This document shows, piece after piece, positions 24,575 through 33,238 of a stretch of DNA of 64,000 nucleotides; position 1 is the stretch's first letter, and each line of letters begins with the position of its first letter. Below the pieces are notes generated by a model. The model was given only the letters and a program-made list of their open reading frames with translations. It was not told the DNA's origin and did not search any database. A program made the position numbers and the translations under genes. This DNA comes from an uncultured Phocaeicola sp. (GTDB taxonomy: Bacteria; Bacteroidota; Bacteroidia; Bacteroidales; Bacteroidaceae). The stretch lies in assembly GCA_944320885.1 (NCBI GenBank), contig CALUJE010000012.1, forward strand, positions 1 through 64,000, read 5' to 3'.

Positions 24575-25264
24575 ATGTCGTGTATTTTACATATAGAAAC
24601 CTCTACGGAGGTTTGTTCTGTTGCCGTTAGTGAGGACGGACAGTGTATTTTTTCAAAAACGGATATGAAGGGCCCTTCACACGCGGTTACTTTGGGCGTG
24701 TATGTTGATGAGGCTTTATCGTTTACAGATAATCATGCAATACCTCTTGACGCAGTAGCTGTAAGTTGTGGCCCGGGTTCCTATACCGGATTGCGTATAG
24801 GAGTGTCAATGGCCAAGGGAATCTGCTATGGACGTAATATACCGTTGATAGGACTGCCTACCTTAAAAGTAATGTGCGTGCCTTTGTTGCTGAGAGATGA
24901 ACTGATAGAGAACGCTTTGTTCTGTCCGATGATTGATGCCCGCAGAATGGAAGTTTATGCAGCCGTCTATGATAGAGCATTACGCCCGGTTCGCGAGATT
25001 TCGGCAGATATTATAGACGAGCATTCCTACGAAGAACTGCTCAATGAAAATCCCATTTATTTTTTCGGAAACGGAGCAGCCAAGTGTAAGGAAAAGATAC
25101 AGCATGTCAATGCACATTTCATAGATGACATTCATCCTTTGGCCGAGTGGATGTTCCCATTGGCAGAAAGAGCTTTTGCAGAGGGTAAATTTGAAGATGT
25201 TGCTTATTTTGAACCTTTTTATTTGAAAGAGTTCGTAGCATCAACCCCTAAAAAATTATTATGA
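24575..25264 (+). CDS. tsaB: tRNA threonylcarbamoyladenosine biosynthesis protein TsaB
   Basis: 229 residues of the ASKHA fold, beginning ILHIETSTEVCSVAVSEDG. The GPGSYTGLRIG motif (~63-73) is the TsaB signature. TsaB dimerises with TsaD and, with TsaE, attaches threonylcarbamoyl to A37 of tRNAs that read ANN codons. It has no metal site of its own. It is the first gene of a seven-gene run through rseP. Confidence 0.95.
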   Translation: MSCILHIETSTEVCSVAVSEDGQCIFSKTDMKGPSHAVTLGVYVDEALSFTDNHAIPLDAVAVSCGPGSYTGLRIGVSMAKGICYGRNIPLIGLPTLKVMCVPLLLRDELIENALFCPMIDARRMEVYAAVYDRALRPVREISADIIDEHSYEELLNENPIYFFGNGAAKCKEKIQHVNAHFIDDIHPLAEWMFPLAERAFAEGKFEDVAYFEPFYLKEFVASTPKKLL

Positions 25265-25282
25265 ATATAATTCGAAATACGA

Positions 25283-25912
25283 ATGACTCAAAGTTATAAT
25301 TACAATACTCAAAGAAAAAAGATGGCGCTTCCTGAATATGGAAGAAGTGTACAGAATATGGTTGATTATGCTATGACTATCGAAGACAGAGCCGAGCGTC
25401 AACGCTGTGCCAATACAATAGTCAATATTATGGGAAGCATGTTCCCACATTTGCGGGATATTCCGGATTTTAAGCATAAGTTGTGGGACCATTTGGCTAT
25501 CATGTCTGATTTTAAACTCGATATTGATTATCCTTATGAGATTGTAAAACCTGATAATCTGACTGTAAAGCCGGAACGTATACCTTATTCTGCCGGACAT
25601 ATACGCTACAGACATTATGGCCGGGCTATTGAACTGTTGATACAAAAAGCAGTGGAACTTCCGGACGGTGACGAAAAAAGACAACTGATACGGATGATTG
25701 CCAGTCACATGAAGAAAGACTATATTACATGGAACAAGGATACGGTAGAAGACCAGAAGATATTTGATGATATCCGTGAAATGTCTGACGGCAAAATCTG
25801 TCTCAGCGAGAGTGATCTTCATCTGGATATCAATGCGCCACAGCCGCAGCGTCAATTCGTTCAGCGTAAGCGTACAAACAATAATTCCAACAATCAGAAG
25901 AGAAAATATTAA
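25283..25912 (+). CDS. DUF4290 family protein
   Basis: A 209-residue soluble protein beginning MTQSYNYNTQRKKMALPEYG, which I recognise as the Bacteroidetes-specific DUF4290 family. The core (~15-180) is helical with conserved Arg/His (AGHIRYRHYGRAIE, MIASHMKKDYITWNKD). The last ~25 residues are a basic, Asn/Arg-rich tail that may contact nucleic acid. Its position between tsaB and murA suggests a housekeeping role, but no activity is known to me. Confidence 0.85.
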   Translation: MTQSYNYNTQRKKMALPEYGRSVQNMVDYAMTIEDRAERQRCANTIVNIMGSMFPHLRDIPDFKHKLWDHLAIMSDFKLDIDYPYEIVKPDNLTVKPERIPYSAGHIRYRHYGRAIELLIQKAVELPDGDEKRQLIRMIASHMKKDYITWNKDTVEDQKIFDDIREMSDGKICLSESDLHLDINAPQPQRQFVQRKRTNNNSNNQKRKY

Positions 25913-25934
25913 GTAACTTATAAATCGATATATC

Positions 25935-27242
25935 ATGGCAGCATTTGTGATAGAAGGCGGGCATCGTTTGCATGGAGATATTACTCCTCAGGGTGCAAAG
26001 AATGAAGTCCTTCAGATTCTTTGTGCAACGTTATTGACAGAGGAAAAGGTGACAATACATAATGTACCTAACATATTGGATGTGAATAATCTCATACAGT
26101 TACTCCGCGATATGGGGGTAAAGGTAGCCAAGGAAGGGCCCAGTTCATATAGCTTTCAGGCGGATGATATTGACATGGATTTTGCCGGAAGTGATGCTTT
26201 CTTGAAAAAATGTGCCAAATTGCGTGGCTCCGTAATGCTTATCGGCTCTATGCTGGGACGATTTGGACGGGCCGTATATTCCAAACCGGGCGGAGATCAG
26301 ATAGGACGTCGCCGATTGGATACGCATTTCTTCGGTATTCAGAAGTTGGGTGCCAAATTTGTTTATGATTCGGAGCTGAAGGCTTATGTCATTACGGCAG
26401 AAGAACTGAAAGGTACGTATATGTTGCTTGATGAAGCGTCGGTTACCGGTACGGCCAACATAATAATGGCTTCGGTGATGGCCCATGGCACCACGACAAT
26501 ATACAATGCGGCTTGTGAGCCTTATTTGCAGCAGCTTTGCAAAATGTTGAACCGGATGGGAGCCAGGATCAGCGGTATCGCTTCAAACTTATTGACCATT
26601 GAAGGAGTTGAATCACTTCATGGTTGTGAACATACCATTCTTCCTGACATGATTGAAGTAGGAAGCTTTATCGGAATGGCGGCAATGACGCAGAGCGAAA
26701 TTACTATTAAGAATGTGTCATATGACAATCTGGGTATTATTCCGGAAAGCTTCAGAAGATTAGGTATCAATCTGGAGCAGCGCGGAGATGATATATTTGT
26801 TCCGGAACAGGAACATTATGTGATAGAATCGTTTATGGACGGCTCAATCTTGACTCTGGCCGACGCACCATGGCCCGGATTGACACCCGACTTGCTGAGC
26901 GTATTGCTGGTCGTTGCAACCCAGGCGCAGGGAAGTGTGCTGATTCATCAGAAGATGTTTGAAAGCCGTCTGTTCTTTGTCGATAAACTGATTGATATGG
27001 GAGCCCAGATAATCTTGTGTGACCCACATCGCGCAGTCGTTATCGGACATGACCGTAAGTTCCGTTTGCATGGCGGCAATATGGCTTCGCCCGATATCCG
27101 TGCCGGTATTGCACTGCTGATAGCAGCAATGAGTGCCGATGGAATAAGCCGTATCAGTAATATTGAACAGATAGACCGTGGCTATCAGAATATAGAACAA
27201 CGTTTGAATGATTTGGGAGCCGGTATAACTCGTATTGCATGA
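25935..27242 (+). CDS. murA: UDP-N-acetylglucosamine 1-carboxyvinyltransferase, Asp-type
   Basis: 435 residues. First committed step of peptidoglycan synthesis: transfer of enolpyruvate from PEP to UDP-GlcNAc. Lys22-Asn23 (QGAKNEV) are in place. The flexible loop reads PGGDQIG with Asp121 where Escherichia coli MurA has Cys115, the residue alkylated by fosfomycin; the codon is GAT at 26295-26297. Asp at this site supports activity and gives intrinsic fosfomycin resistance in other bacteria. The downstream rimM start overlaps its stop. Confidence 0.95.
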   Translation: MAAFVIEGGHRLHGDITPQGAKNEVLQILCATLLTEEKVTIHNVPNILDVNNLIQLLRDMGVKVAKEGPSSYSFQADDIDMDFAGSDAFLKKCAKLRGSVMLIGSMLGRFGRAVYSKPGGDQIGRRRLDTHFFGIQKLGAKFVYDSELKAYVITAEELKGTYMLLDEASVTGTANIIMASVMAHGTTTIYNAACEPYLQQLCKMLNRMGARISGIASNLLTIEGVESLHGCEHTILPDMIEVGSFIGMAAMTQSEITIKNVSYDNLGIIPESFRRLGINLEQRGDDIFVPEQEHYVIESFMDGSILTLADAPWPGLTPDLLSVLLVVATQAQGSVLIHQKMFESRLFFVDKLIDMGAQIILCDPHRAVVIGHDRKFRLHGGNMASPDIRAGIALLIAAMSADGISRISNIEQIDRGYQNIEQRLNDLGAGITRIA

Positions 27243-27772
27243 TAAGAAAAGAAGAAGTATATAAAATAGGTGTATTGACCAAACCGCATGGGGTAAAAGG
27301 AGAGATTGCCTTTTCTTTTACGGATGATATATTTGACCGTGTAGACTGTGATTATCTTATTTGCATGATGGATGGCATTCTTGTGCCGTTCTTCATTGAA
27401 GAATACAGATTTAAGTCAGATAATGTGGCATTAGTCAAATTTGAAGGATTTGATACGGCCGAACAGGCGCGGCGTTTTACCAATATAGAAGTCTATTTCC
27501 CGATACATCTGGCAAAAGAAGAGCCGGAAGGCGAATATTCGTGGAGCTACTTTATCGGTTTTGATGTAAAGGATGTAAACCACGGTGATTTGGGAGTCAT
27601 CGAACATGTAGATGATTCTACAATGAATGTATTATTTGTCATAAGACGTGGGGATGATGAGATTCTGGTTCCTGCACATGAAGAATTTATCGTAGAATTG
27701 AATCATGAAGAACGTTTTATGTTGCTGGATTTGCCGGATGGTTTGCTGAATCTTGATTCTTTGGACGACTAG
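27239..27772 (+). CDS. rimM: 16S rRNA processing protein RimM
   Basis: 177 residues. An N-terminal beta-barrel ([20 protein letters not shown]) and C-terminal PRC-barrel ([30 protein letters not shown]) match RimM, which helps mature the 30S head by binding S19. The ATG overlaps the murA stop (ATGA). Normal length. Confidence 0.95.
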   Translation: MIRKEEVYKIGVLTKPHGVKGEIAFSFTDDIFDRVDCDYLICMMDGILVPFFIEEYRFKSDNVALVKFEGFDTAEQARRFTNIEVYFPIHLAKEEPEGEYSWSYFIGFDVKDVNHGDLGVIEHVDDSTMNVLFVIRRGDDEILVPAHEEFIVELNHEERFMLLDLPDGLLNLDSLDD

Positions 27773-27792
27773 TGTTTGATTAAGGAAATACA

Positions 27793-28647
27793 ATGGCTAA
27801 GAGAAGACGTTTTTTTTGGAAGAATTTCAGGTTTAAGTATAAGCTGACGATAATAAACGAGAATACTTTGGAAGAAGTTTTGGGACTTCATGTCTCAAAA
27901 CTGAACGGCTTGTCTGTGCTTTTGTCTGTTTTTGCGGTATTGTTTCTTATAGCTGCGCTGATTGTTTCTTTTACTCCCCTTCGTAATTATCTGCCGGGCT
28001 ATATGAATAGTGAAGTGCGTAAACAGATTGTTGTCAATGCATTGAGAGCCGATTCGCTGGCCCAGTTGCTGGAACGCCAGAATCTGTATATCATGAACAT
28101 ACAGGATATAATAAAAGGTGAAGTGAAACTGGATTCGGTTCATTCAATAGATTCGCTTACCATACAGCGTTCTGAGGAATTGATGGAAAGGACTCAGAAT
28201 GAAGAAGCCTTTCGCAATGAGTACGAAGAGCGGGAAAAGTATAATCTGTCGAATTCGAAACGAAGTAATGCGATAAATGATGCCATCTTTTATCGTCCTA
28301 CGCGTGGTTTGCTTTCGGCAAACTTCGACCCTCAGAACAAGCATTTCGGTGTAGATATTGCAGCCAGTCCCAATGAAAGTATATTGGCTACTTTAGACGG
28401 TACGGTAATCTTTAGCGGATATACTTCAGAAACGGGTTATGTTATTCAGTTGCAACACGTAGGCAATCTGGTGTCAATATACAAGCATTGTGGTTCTCTC
28501 TTGAAAACCATGGGTGACAAGGTAAAGGCAGGAGAGGTTATCGCACTGGTAGGAAATACCGGTCAGCTGAGTACCGGTCCTCACCTTCATTTTGAACTCT
28601 GGCACAGAGGACAGCCTTTGAATCCTCAGCAATATATAGAATTTTAA
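27793..28647 (+). CDS. M23 family metallopeptidase, membrane-anchored
   Basis: 284 residues. A basic start is followed by one membrane anchor (~38-60, LSVLLSVFAVLFLIAALIVS), a helical, probably coiled-coil stretch (~75-155) and a C-terminal LytM domain (~175-284). The zinc and catalytic motifs are present: HFGVD (H-x3-D), a His in YKHCG, and HLHFE. M23 enzymes cut peptidoglycan cross-links or activate amidases. A full metal site suggests an active endopeptidase. It lies 20 bases after rimM in the same operon. Confidence 0.92.
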   Translation: MAKRRRFFWKNFRFKYKLTIINENTLEEVLGLHVSKLNGLSVLLSVFAVLFLIAALIVSFTPLRNYLPGYMNSEVRKQIVVNALRADSLAQLLERQNLYIMNIQDIIKGEVKLDSVHSIDSLTIQRSEELMERTQNEEAFRNEYEEREKYNLSNSKRSNAINDAIFYRPTRGLLSANFDPQNKHFGVDIAASPNESILATLDGTVIFSGYTSETGYVIQLQHVGNLVSIYKHCGSLLKTMGDKVKAGEVIALVGNTGQLSTGPHLHFELWHRGQPLNPQQYIEF

Positions 28648-28671
28648 CTGACTAAGACTTGAATATATAAT

Positions 28672-29826
28672 ATGAAGAAGCAGATAGCAATATTAGGTTC
28701 TACAGGTTCTATCGGTACGCAGGCGCTTCAGGTAATAGAGGAACATCCGGATTTGTATGAGGCTTATGTACTGACAGCCAATAATAAGGTGGAACTTCTT
28801 ATACAGCAGGCACGTAAATTCATGCCGGAGGCTGTGGTTATAGCCAATCCGCAGAAATACGGTGAACTGAAAGAAGCCTTGAAGGATTTGCCTATCAAGG
28901 TTTATGCCGGTGAAGATGCGTTATGCCAGGTGGTAGAAGCTGCTCCCATTGATATGGTGCTGACTGCCATGGTGGGATATGCCGGATTGAGACCGACGAT
29001 GAATGCCATAAAGGCAGGGAAAGTCATCGCACTGGCTAATAAGGAGACACTCGTTGTGGCCGGTGACCTTATCAATAAGATGGCCAATAAATATAATACC
29101 GTTATTTTGCCGGTCGATTCAGAACACTCGGCGGTGTTCCAATGTTTGTCGGGCGAATATAATAATAAGGTAGAGAAAGTGATTCTTACAGCTTCGGGAG
29201 GCCCGTTCCGTCACTTTACTATGGAGCAGCTGGCAACGGTTACCAAGGAGCAGGCTTTGAAGCATCCGAACTGGAAGATGGGAGCAAAGATTACCATTGA
29301 TTCTGCTTCGATGATGAACAAGGGATTTGAGGTCATAGAGGCAAAGTGGCTTTTCGATGTACGTCCGGAGCAGATTGAGGTGGTGGTTCATCCGCAGTCG
29401 GTCATCCATTCCATGGTGCAGTTTGAAGACGGTGCTGTGATGGCTCAGCTGGGTATGCCCGACATGCGTCTGCCCATTCAGTATGCATTCTCTTATCCCA
29501 AGCGTATCCATTCCTCGTTTGAGCGTCTGGACTTTACGAAGATGGCAAGTCTTACGTTCGAGAAACCCGATACGGAACGTTTCCGTAATCTGGGGCTGGC
29601 TTATGAAGCCTTGCACCGGGGAGGAAACATGCCATGCATCGTAAACGCTGCCAACGAAGTGGTTGTGGCTGCGTTCTTGCATGACCGGATTTCATTCATG
29701 GGTATGAGTGATGTGATAGAAAAAGCCATGCAGAAAGCTACCTTTGTGCAGAATCCTACGTATGATGATTATGTGCAGACAGATGCCGAAGTTCGACGCC
29801 TGGCAGAAGAAATGATTAAATCGTAA
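28672..29826 (+). CDS. dxr: 1-deoxy-D-xylulose-5-phosphate reductoisomerase
   Basis: 384 residues. It rearranges and reduces DXP to MEP with NADPH in the non-mevalonate isoprenoid pathway. NADPH site GSTGSIGTQALQV, substrate loop ASGGPFRHF, metal-binding DSEHSAVFQC and SASMMNKGFEVIEA are conserved. This family is the target of fosmidomycin. Isoprenoids from it feed menaquinone and undecaprenyl synthesis, encoded elsewhere in part by menA. Confidence 0.97.
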   Translation: MKKQIAILGSTGSIGTQALQVIEEHPDLYEAYVLTANNKVELLIQQARKFMPEAVVIANPQKYGELKEALKDLPIKVYAGEDALCQVVEAAPIDMVLTAMVGYAGLRPTMNAIKAGKVIALANKETLVVAGDLINKMANKYNTVILPVDSEHSAVFQCLSGEYNNKVEKVILTASGGPFRHFTMEQLATVTKEQALKHPNWKMGAKITIDSASMMNKGFEVIEAKWLFDVRPEQIEVVVHPQSVIHSMVQFEDGAVMAQLGMPDMRLPIQYAFSYPKRIHSSFERLDFTKMASLTFEKPDTERFRNLGLAYEALHRGGNMPCIVNAANEVVVAAFLHDRISFMGMSDVIEKAMQKATFVQNPTYDDYVQTDAEVRRLAEEMIKS

Positions 29827-29849
29827 ATTTTAATTTTTGAAGTGTATAT

Positions 29850-31208
29850 ATGGAAACTTTTTTGATTCGTGCGCTACAGCTGATGATGTCCTTGTCGTTG
29901 CTGGTTATTATTCATGAGGGAGGACATTATCTTTTTGCGCGTTTGTTTAAGATACGTGTAGAGAAATTCTATCTGTTTTTCGATGCATGGTTTGCCTTGT
30001 TTCGCTATAAGCCCAAGAACAGCCACACGGAATATGGAATAGGATGGTTGCCTTTGGGAGGATATGTGAAGATTGCCGGAATGATTGACGAGTCGATGGA
30101 CAAGGAGCAGATGGCACAGCCTCCCAAGCCTTGGGAGTTCCGCTCCAAGCCGGCATGGCAACGTCTGCTGGTTATGATTGGAGGCGTGCTGTTCAACTTC
30201 CTGTTGGCATTGTTTATCTATTCTATGATTCTTTTCAAGTGGGGCGATCAGTATTATGCGCTTTCTGAGATGAGCTATGGAATGAAATTCAACGAACGTG
30301 CCAAGGAGATAGGATTCCGTGACGGAGATATCCTCTTGCGTGCCGATGACAAGGCTTTTGAGCGTTACGGCATGGACATGCTCCGTGACATTGTAGATGC
30401 CAAGGTCGTAACAGTAATGCGCGACGGAAAGGAAACTCCAGTATATATTCCGGCCGATTTGAGCTTGCTTACCGTTGGCAAGGAAGTGCCGGTGTTTGTT
30501 GATATGCTGATTCCCGCAAAGGTCGATTCTGTATTGGCCGGTTCTGCTGCAGCTGCTGCCGGACTGCAGAAAGGCGACAGTCTGATAGCACTGAACGGAC
30601 AGCCCATGAATTCATGGAATGATTTTCAGTCGGGACTGGCATCCTTGAAGAATAAGGCTGCTATGAATACAGCCAATATCGCAGAGTATCAGCAGGTAAC
30701 TCTGAATGTAGTCCGAGACGGAGTGGTTGATACGTTACAGATGAAACTCGATTCAACCTTTATTGCCGGTGTTGTGGCTCGTCCTGTTTCATCTTATTAC
30801 AAGCCTCACAAGGTAGAATACGGCTTTTGGGCTTCTTTCCCTGCAGGTATCGACCACGGTATCAACGTGCTGAAAGGCTATGTGAGCGACATGAAGTATG
30901 TATTCAGCAAGGAGGGAGCTTCAAGTCTGGGAGGTTTTGGTACGATAGGAAGCATATTCCCTACCGAATGGAACTGGCTTCGTTTCTGGGAGATGACCGC
31001 ATTCCTTTCCATCATTCTTGCCTTTATGAACATTCTGCCTATTCCGGCTCTTGACGGAGGACATGTACTGTTCCTTATATACGAGATTGTGGCACGCCGC
31101 AAGCCGAGTGACAAGTTTATGGAACGTGCCCAGATGGTGGGAATGTCTATCCTGTTCCTGCTGTTGATTTGGGCAAACTTCAATGACATACTGCGATTCC
31201 TGTTTTAG
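29850..31208 (+). CDS. rseP: RIP zinc metalloprotease (site-2 protease, RseP family)
   Basis: 452 residues of intramembrane protease. The first membrane helix carries HEGGH (His22, Glu23, His26), a PDZ pair spans about 200-300, and the third zinc ligand is in LDGGH (Asp ~402) in a C-terminal helix. In E. coli RseP cleaves RseA to release sigma-E and also trims signal peptides. Bacteroides substrates are not evident here. It is last in the tsaB-rseP run, 23 bases after dxr, and is followed by a strong terminator. Confidence 0.95.
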   Translation: METFLIRALQLMMSLSLLVIIHEGGHYLFARLFKIRVEKFYLFFDAWFALFRYKPKNSHTEYGIGWLPLGGYVKIAGMIDESMDKEQMAQPPKPWEFRSKPAWQRLLVMIGGVLFNFLLALFIYSMILFKWGDQYYALSEMSYGMKFNERAKEIGFRDGDILLRADDKAFERYGMDMLRDIVDAKVVTVMRDGKETPVYIPADLSLLTVGKEVPVFVDMLIPAKVDSVLAGSAAAAAGLQKGDSLIALNGQPMNSWNDFQSGLASLKNKAAMNTANIAEYQQVTLNVVRDGVVDTLQMKLDSTFIAGVVARPVSSYYKPHKVEYGFWASFPAGIDHGINVLKGYVSDMKYVFSKEGASSLGGFGTIGSIFPTEWNWLRFWEMTAFLSIILAFMNILPIPALDGGHVLFLIYEIVARRKPSDKFMERAQMVGMSILFLLLIWANFNDILRFLF

Positions 31209-31259
31209 GACGGACCTTGAATGCTGACTGTTTCCGGATAAGGAGCAGTTGGTGTGATG

Positions 31260-31312
31260 CATTCATCCATTATTTTCGGGCAGACCGGAGGTAATGGATG
31301 AATGTTTTTTTT
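31260..31312 (+). terminator. Intrinsic terminator of the tsaB-rseP operon
   Basis: CATTCATCCATTA (31260-31272) pairs with TAATGGATGAATG (31292-31304), followed by eight T. Confidence 0.88.
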
Positions 31313-31447
31313 GTTGCCCGATGGCAATGGATGGGTTCTGAACGCAAATACATGACGGTATTATTCTCTTCCCGGCTGCAATCTTTTGCAGATTTTCCTT
31401 ATGAGAAAACTGTAAGACAGGGGTATTATAATCATTTGATACTTAAT

Positions 31448-31524
31448 AAAAAGTTTATCCTCAGCCTAAGGATACATATCCTTAGCCTGAGGATACATGT
31501 CTTTAACCTGAGGATAAACTTTTT
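31448..31524. repeat. Phased GGATA/TATCC array, three units
   Basis: GGATA occurs at 31470, 31491 and 31512 and TATCC at 31456 and 31477 (a degenerate TGTCT at 31498), period 21. The array is bounded by a perfect 17-base inverted repeat: AAAAAGTTTATCCTCAG and CTGAGGATAAACTTTTT. Inner GGATACATATCC is the complement of GGATATGTATCC in the array at 5199, so the two loci lie in opposite orientation. It occupies part of the 631-base gap between rseP and purB. Confidence 0.85.
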
Positions 31525-31563
31525 GATTCGTACAGATTAGTTTCTTTTCAGCCTGTAATAAAA

Positions 31564-31638
31564 ATGAACACATGTGATTCCCTTTGTTGTTCCTGCTTGG
31601 GCAGATTCTGCCGGAAGCTGTTTTTTGATGGCGGATGA
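31564..31638 (+). CDS. 24-residue Cys-rich micro-ORF
   Basis: MNTCDSLCCSCLGRFC... contains five Cys in its first 16 residues. Its TGA overlaps the next ATG as ATGA. It has no sure ribosome site, and its reality is uncertain. Confidence 0.22.
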   Translation: MNTCDSLCCSCLGRFCRKLFFDGG

Positions 31639-31748
31639 ATACGTGCTTTCGAATGCTTTTCAGGCATCGGCTGAAAGCCCTGTCGCGTAACCTGAACGTT
31701 TCTCCATCTATTCGTAAGAAGATGGGCGGAAAAGGAAACGGATTATAA
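31635..31748 (+). CDS. 37-residue basic micro-ORF upstream of purB
   Basis: The ORF reads MNTCFRMLFRHRLKALSRNL and ends in a basic, Gly/Lys-rich tail (SIRKKMGGKGNGL). It overlaps the Cys-rich micro-ORF by ATGA. I have an impression that similar basic peptides recur as short hypothetical proteins upstream of Bacteroides genes, but cannot verify it. It could equally be a conserved intergenic element that happens to be open. It ends about 50 bases before the purB -7 box. Confidence 0.3.
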   Translation: MNTCFRMLFRHRLKALSRNLNVSPSIRKKMGGKGNGL

Positions 31749-31800
31749 CTTTTTAAAGAAAGTTCTTGGGTTTAGTGTTAAGATAATCAATAAAAAACAC

Positions 31801-31808
31801 TATTTTTG
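31801..31808 (+). promoter_or_regulatory. -7 box of purB
   Basis: TATTTTTG matches TAnnTTTG, 31 bases before ATG 31840. The -33 element is poor (GTTA at 31777-31780). Confidence 0.5.
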
Positions 31809-31839
31809 CAGTCTGATAATTATCATATAAAAATTGTTT

Positions 31840-33186
31840 ATGGAGCTTGATATTCTCACGGCTATTTCGCCGATTGACGGACGTTACAGAAGCAAAGCGG
31901 GAGCTTTGGCTTCTTATTTTTCAGAATATGCACTTATCAAATATCGTGTGCAGGTTGAAATAGAATACTTTATAACATTATGCGAGTTACCTCTTCCACA
32001 GTTGAAGGGAGTAGACCATCAGATGTTTGAAACTTTCCGCAACATATACCGCAATTTCTCAGAAGCAGACGCTGCTCGTGTAAAGGATATTGAAAGTGTA
32101 ACCAATCACGATGTGAAAGCTGTTGAATATTTTATAAAAGAACAGTTTGACAAGATTGGTGGACTGGAAGCTTATAAGGAATTCATTCATTTTGGTCTGA
32201 CCTCACAAGATATCAACAATACATCCGTTCCATTGTCAATCAAGGACGCTCTGAATGACGTGTATTATCCTCAGATTGAAGAACTGATAGCACAATTGAG
32301 AACTTATGCCGAAGAGTGGGCCGACATCCCCATGCTGGCAAAGACACACGGACAACCTGCTTCGCCTACCCGTTTGGGAAAAGAGATTATGGTGTTTGTA
32401 TACCGTCTGGAACGTCAGCTTGAGGTATTGAAAAATTGTCCTGTTACCGCTAAATTCGGAGGTGCTACCGGTAATCTGAACGCACATCACGTGGCTTATC
32501 CTGAATATGACTGGAAAGCTTTCGGAAACAAGTTTGTGGCCGAAAAGCTTGGATTGGAACGCGAACAGTATACTACCCAGATTTCAAACTACGACTGTCT
32601 GGGAGCTATCTTTGATGCGATGAAGCGTATCAATACCATCATGATTGACATGAACCGTGACTTCTGGATGTATATCTCAATGGAATATTTCAAACAGAAG
32701 ATTAAAGCCGGTGAGGTAGGATCCAGCGCCATGCCTCATAAGGTTAATCCGATTGATTTTGAGAATGCCGAAGGTAACTTGGGTATGGCCAATGCCATTT
32801 TCGAACACTTGTCGACCAAACTTCCGGTATCACGTCTGCAACGTGACCTGACCGATTCTACCGTGCTTCGTAACGTAGGTGTTCCTTTCGGACACACAGT
32901 TATTGCCATACAAAGCTCACTGAAAGGATTGCGTAAGTTGCTGTTGAATCAGGATGCCATTAACCGTGATTTGGATAATTGCTGGAGTGTGGTTGCAGAG
33001 GCTATTCAGACCGTTCTCCGCCGTGAAGCATATCCTCATCCGTATGAAGCTTTGAAAGCTTTGACCAGAACCAACCAAGCTATAACCGAGAAATCAATAA
33101 AAGACTTTATAGAAGAATTGAATGTGAGTGAAGACATCAAGAAAGAACTTCGTGCCATCACTCCTCATAACTATACAGGAATGTAA
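31840..33186 (+). CDS. purB: Adenylosuccinate lyase
   Basis: 448 residues from ATG 31840 (MELDILTAISPIDGRY); an in-frame TTG six bases upstream is rejected. It removes fumarate from SAICAR and from adenylosuccinate in purine synthesis. The fumarase-superfamily signature GSSAMPHKVNPIDFENAEGN begins near residue 293. The catalytic His is in KTHGQPASPT and the Ser in the signature loop. Length and the ISPIDGRY start are characteristic of the longer (E. coli-like) PurB type. Confidence 0.96.
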   Translation: MELDILTAISPIDGRYRSKAGALASYFSEYALIKYRVQVEIEYFITLCELPLPQLKGVDHQMFETFRNIYRNFSEADAARVKDIESVTNHDVKAVEYFIKEQFDKIGGLEAYKEFIHFGLTSQDINNTSVPLSIKDALNDVYYPQIEELIAQLRTYAEEWADIPMLAKTHGQPASPTRLGKEIMVFVYRLERQLEVLKNCPVTAKFGGATGNLNAHHVAYPEYDWKAFGNKFVAEKLGLEREQYTTQISNYDCLGAIFDAMKRINTIMIDMNRDFWMYISMEYFKQKIKAGEVGSSAMPHKVNPIDFENAEGNLGMANAIFEHLSTKLPVSRLQRDLTDSTVLRNVGVPFGHTVIAIQSSLKGLRKLLLNQDAINRDLDNCWSVVAEAIQTVLRREAYPHPYEALKALTRTNQAITEKSIKDFIEELNVSEDIKKELRAITPHNYTGM

Positions 33187-33238
33187 CAATCAGCCCGCGA
33201 GGGCGAATAAAATTATGATAATATAAATATTAAAACTC

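Noticed and set aside
31298-31540. An 80-codon frame running through the GGATA array
   Set aside because: It starts inside the rseP terminator, and its only pattern is a 7-residue repeat (ILSLRIH type) produced by the 21-base array.
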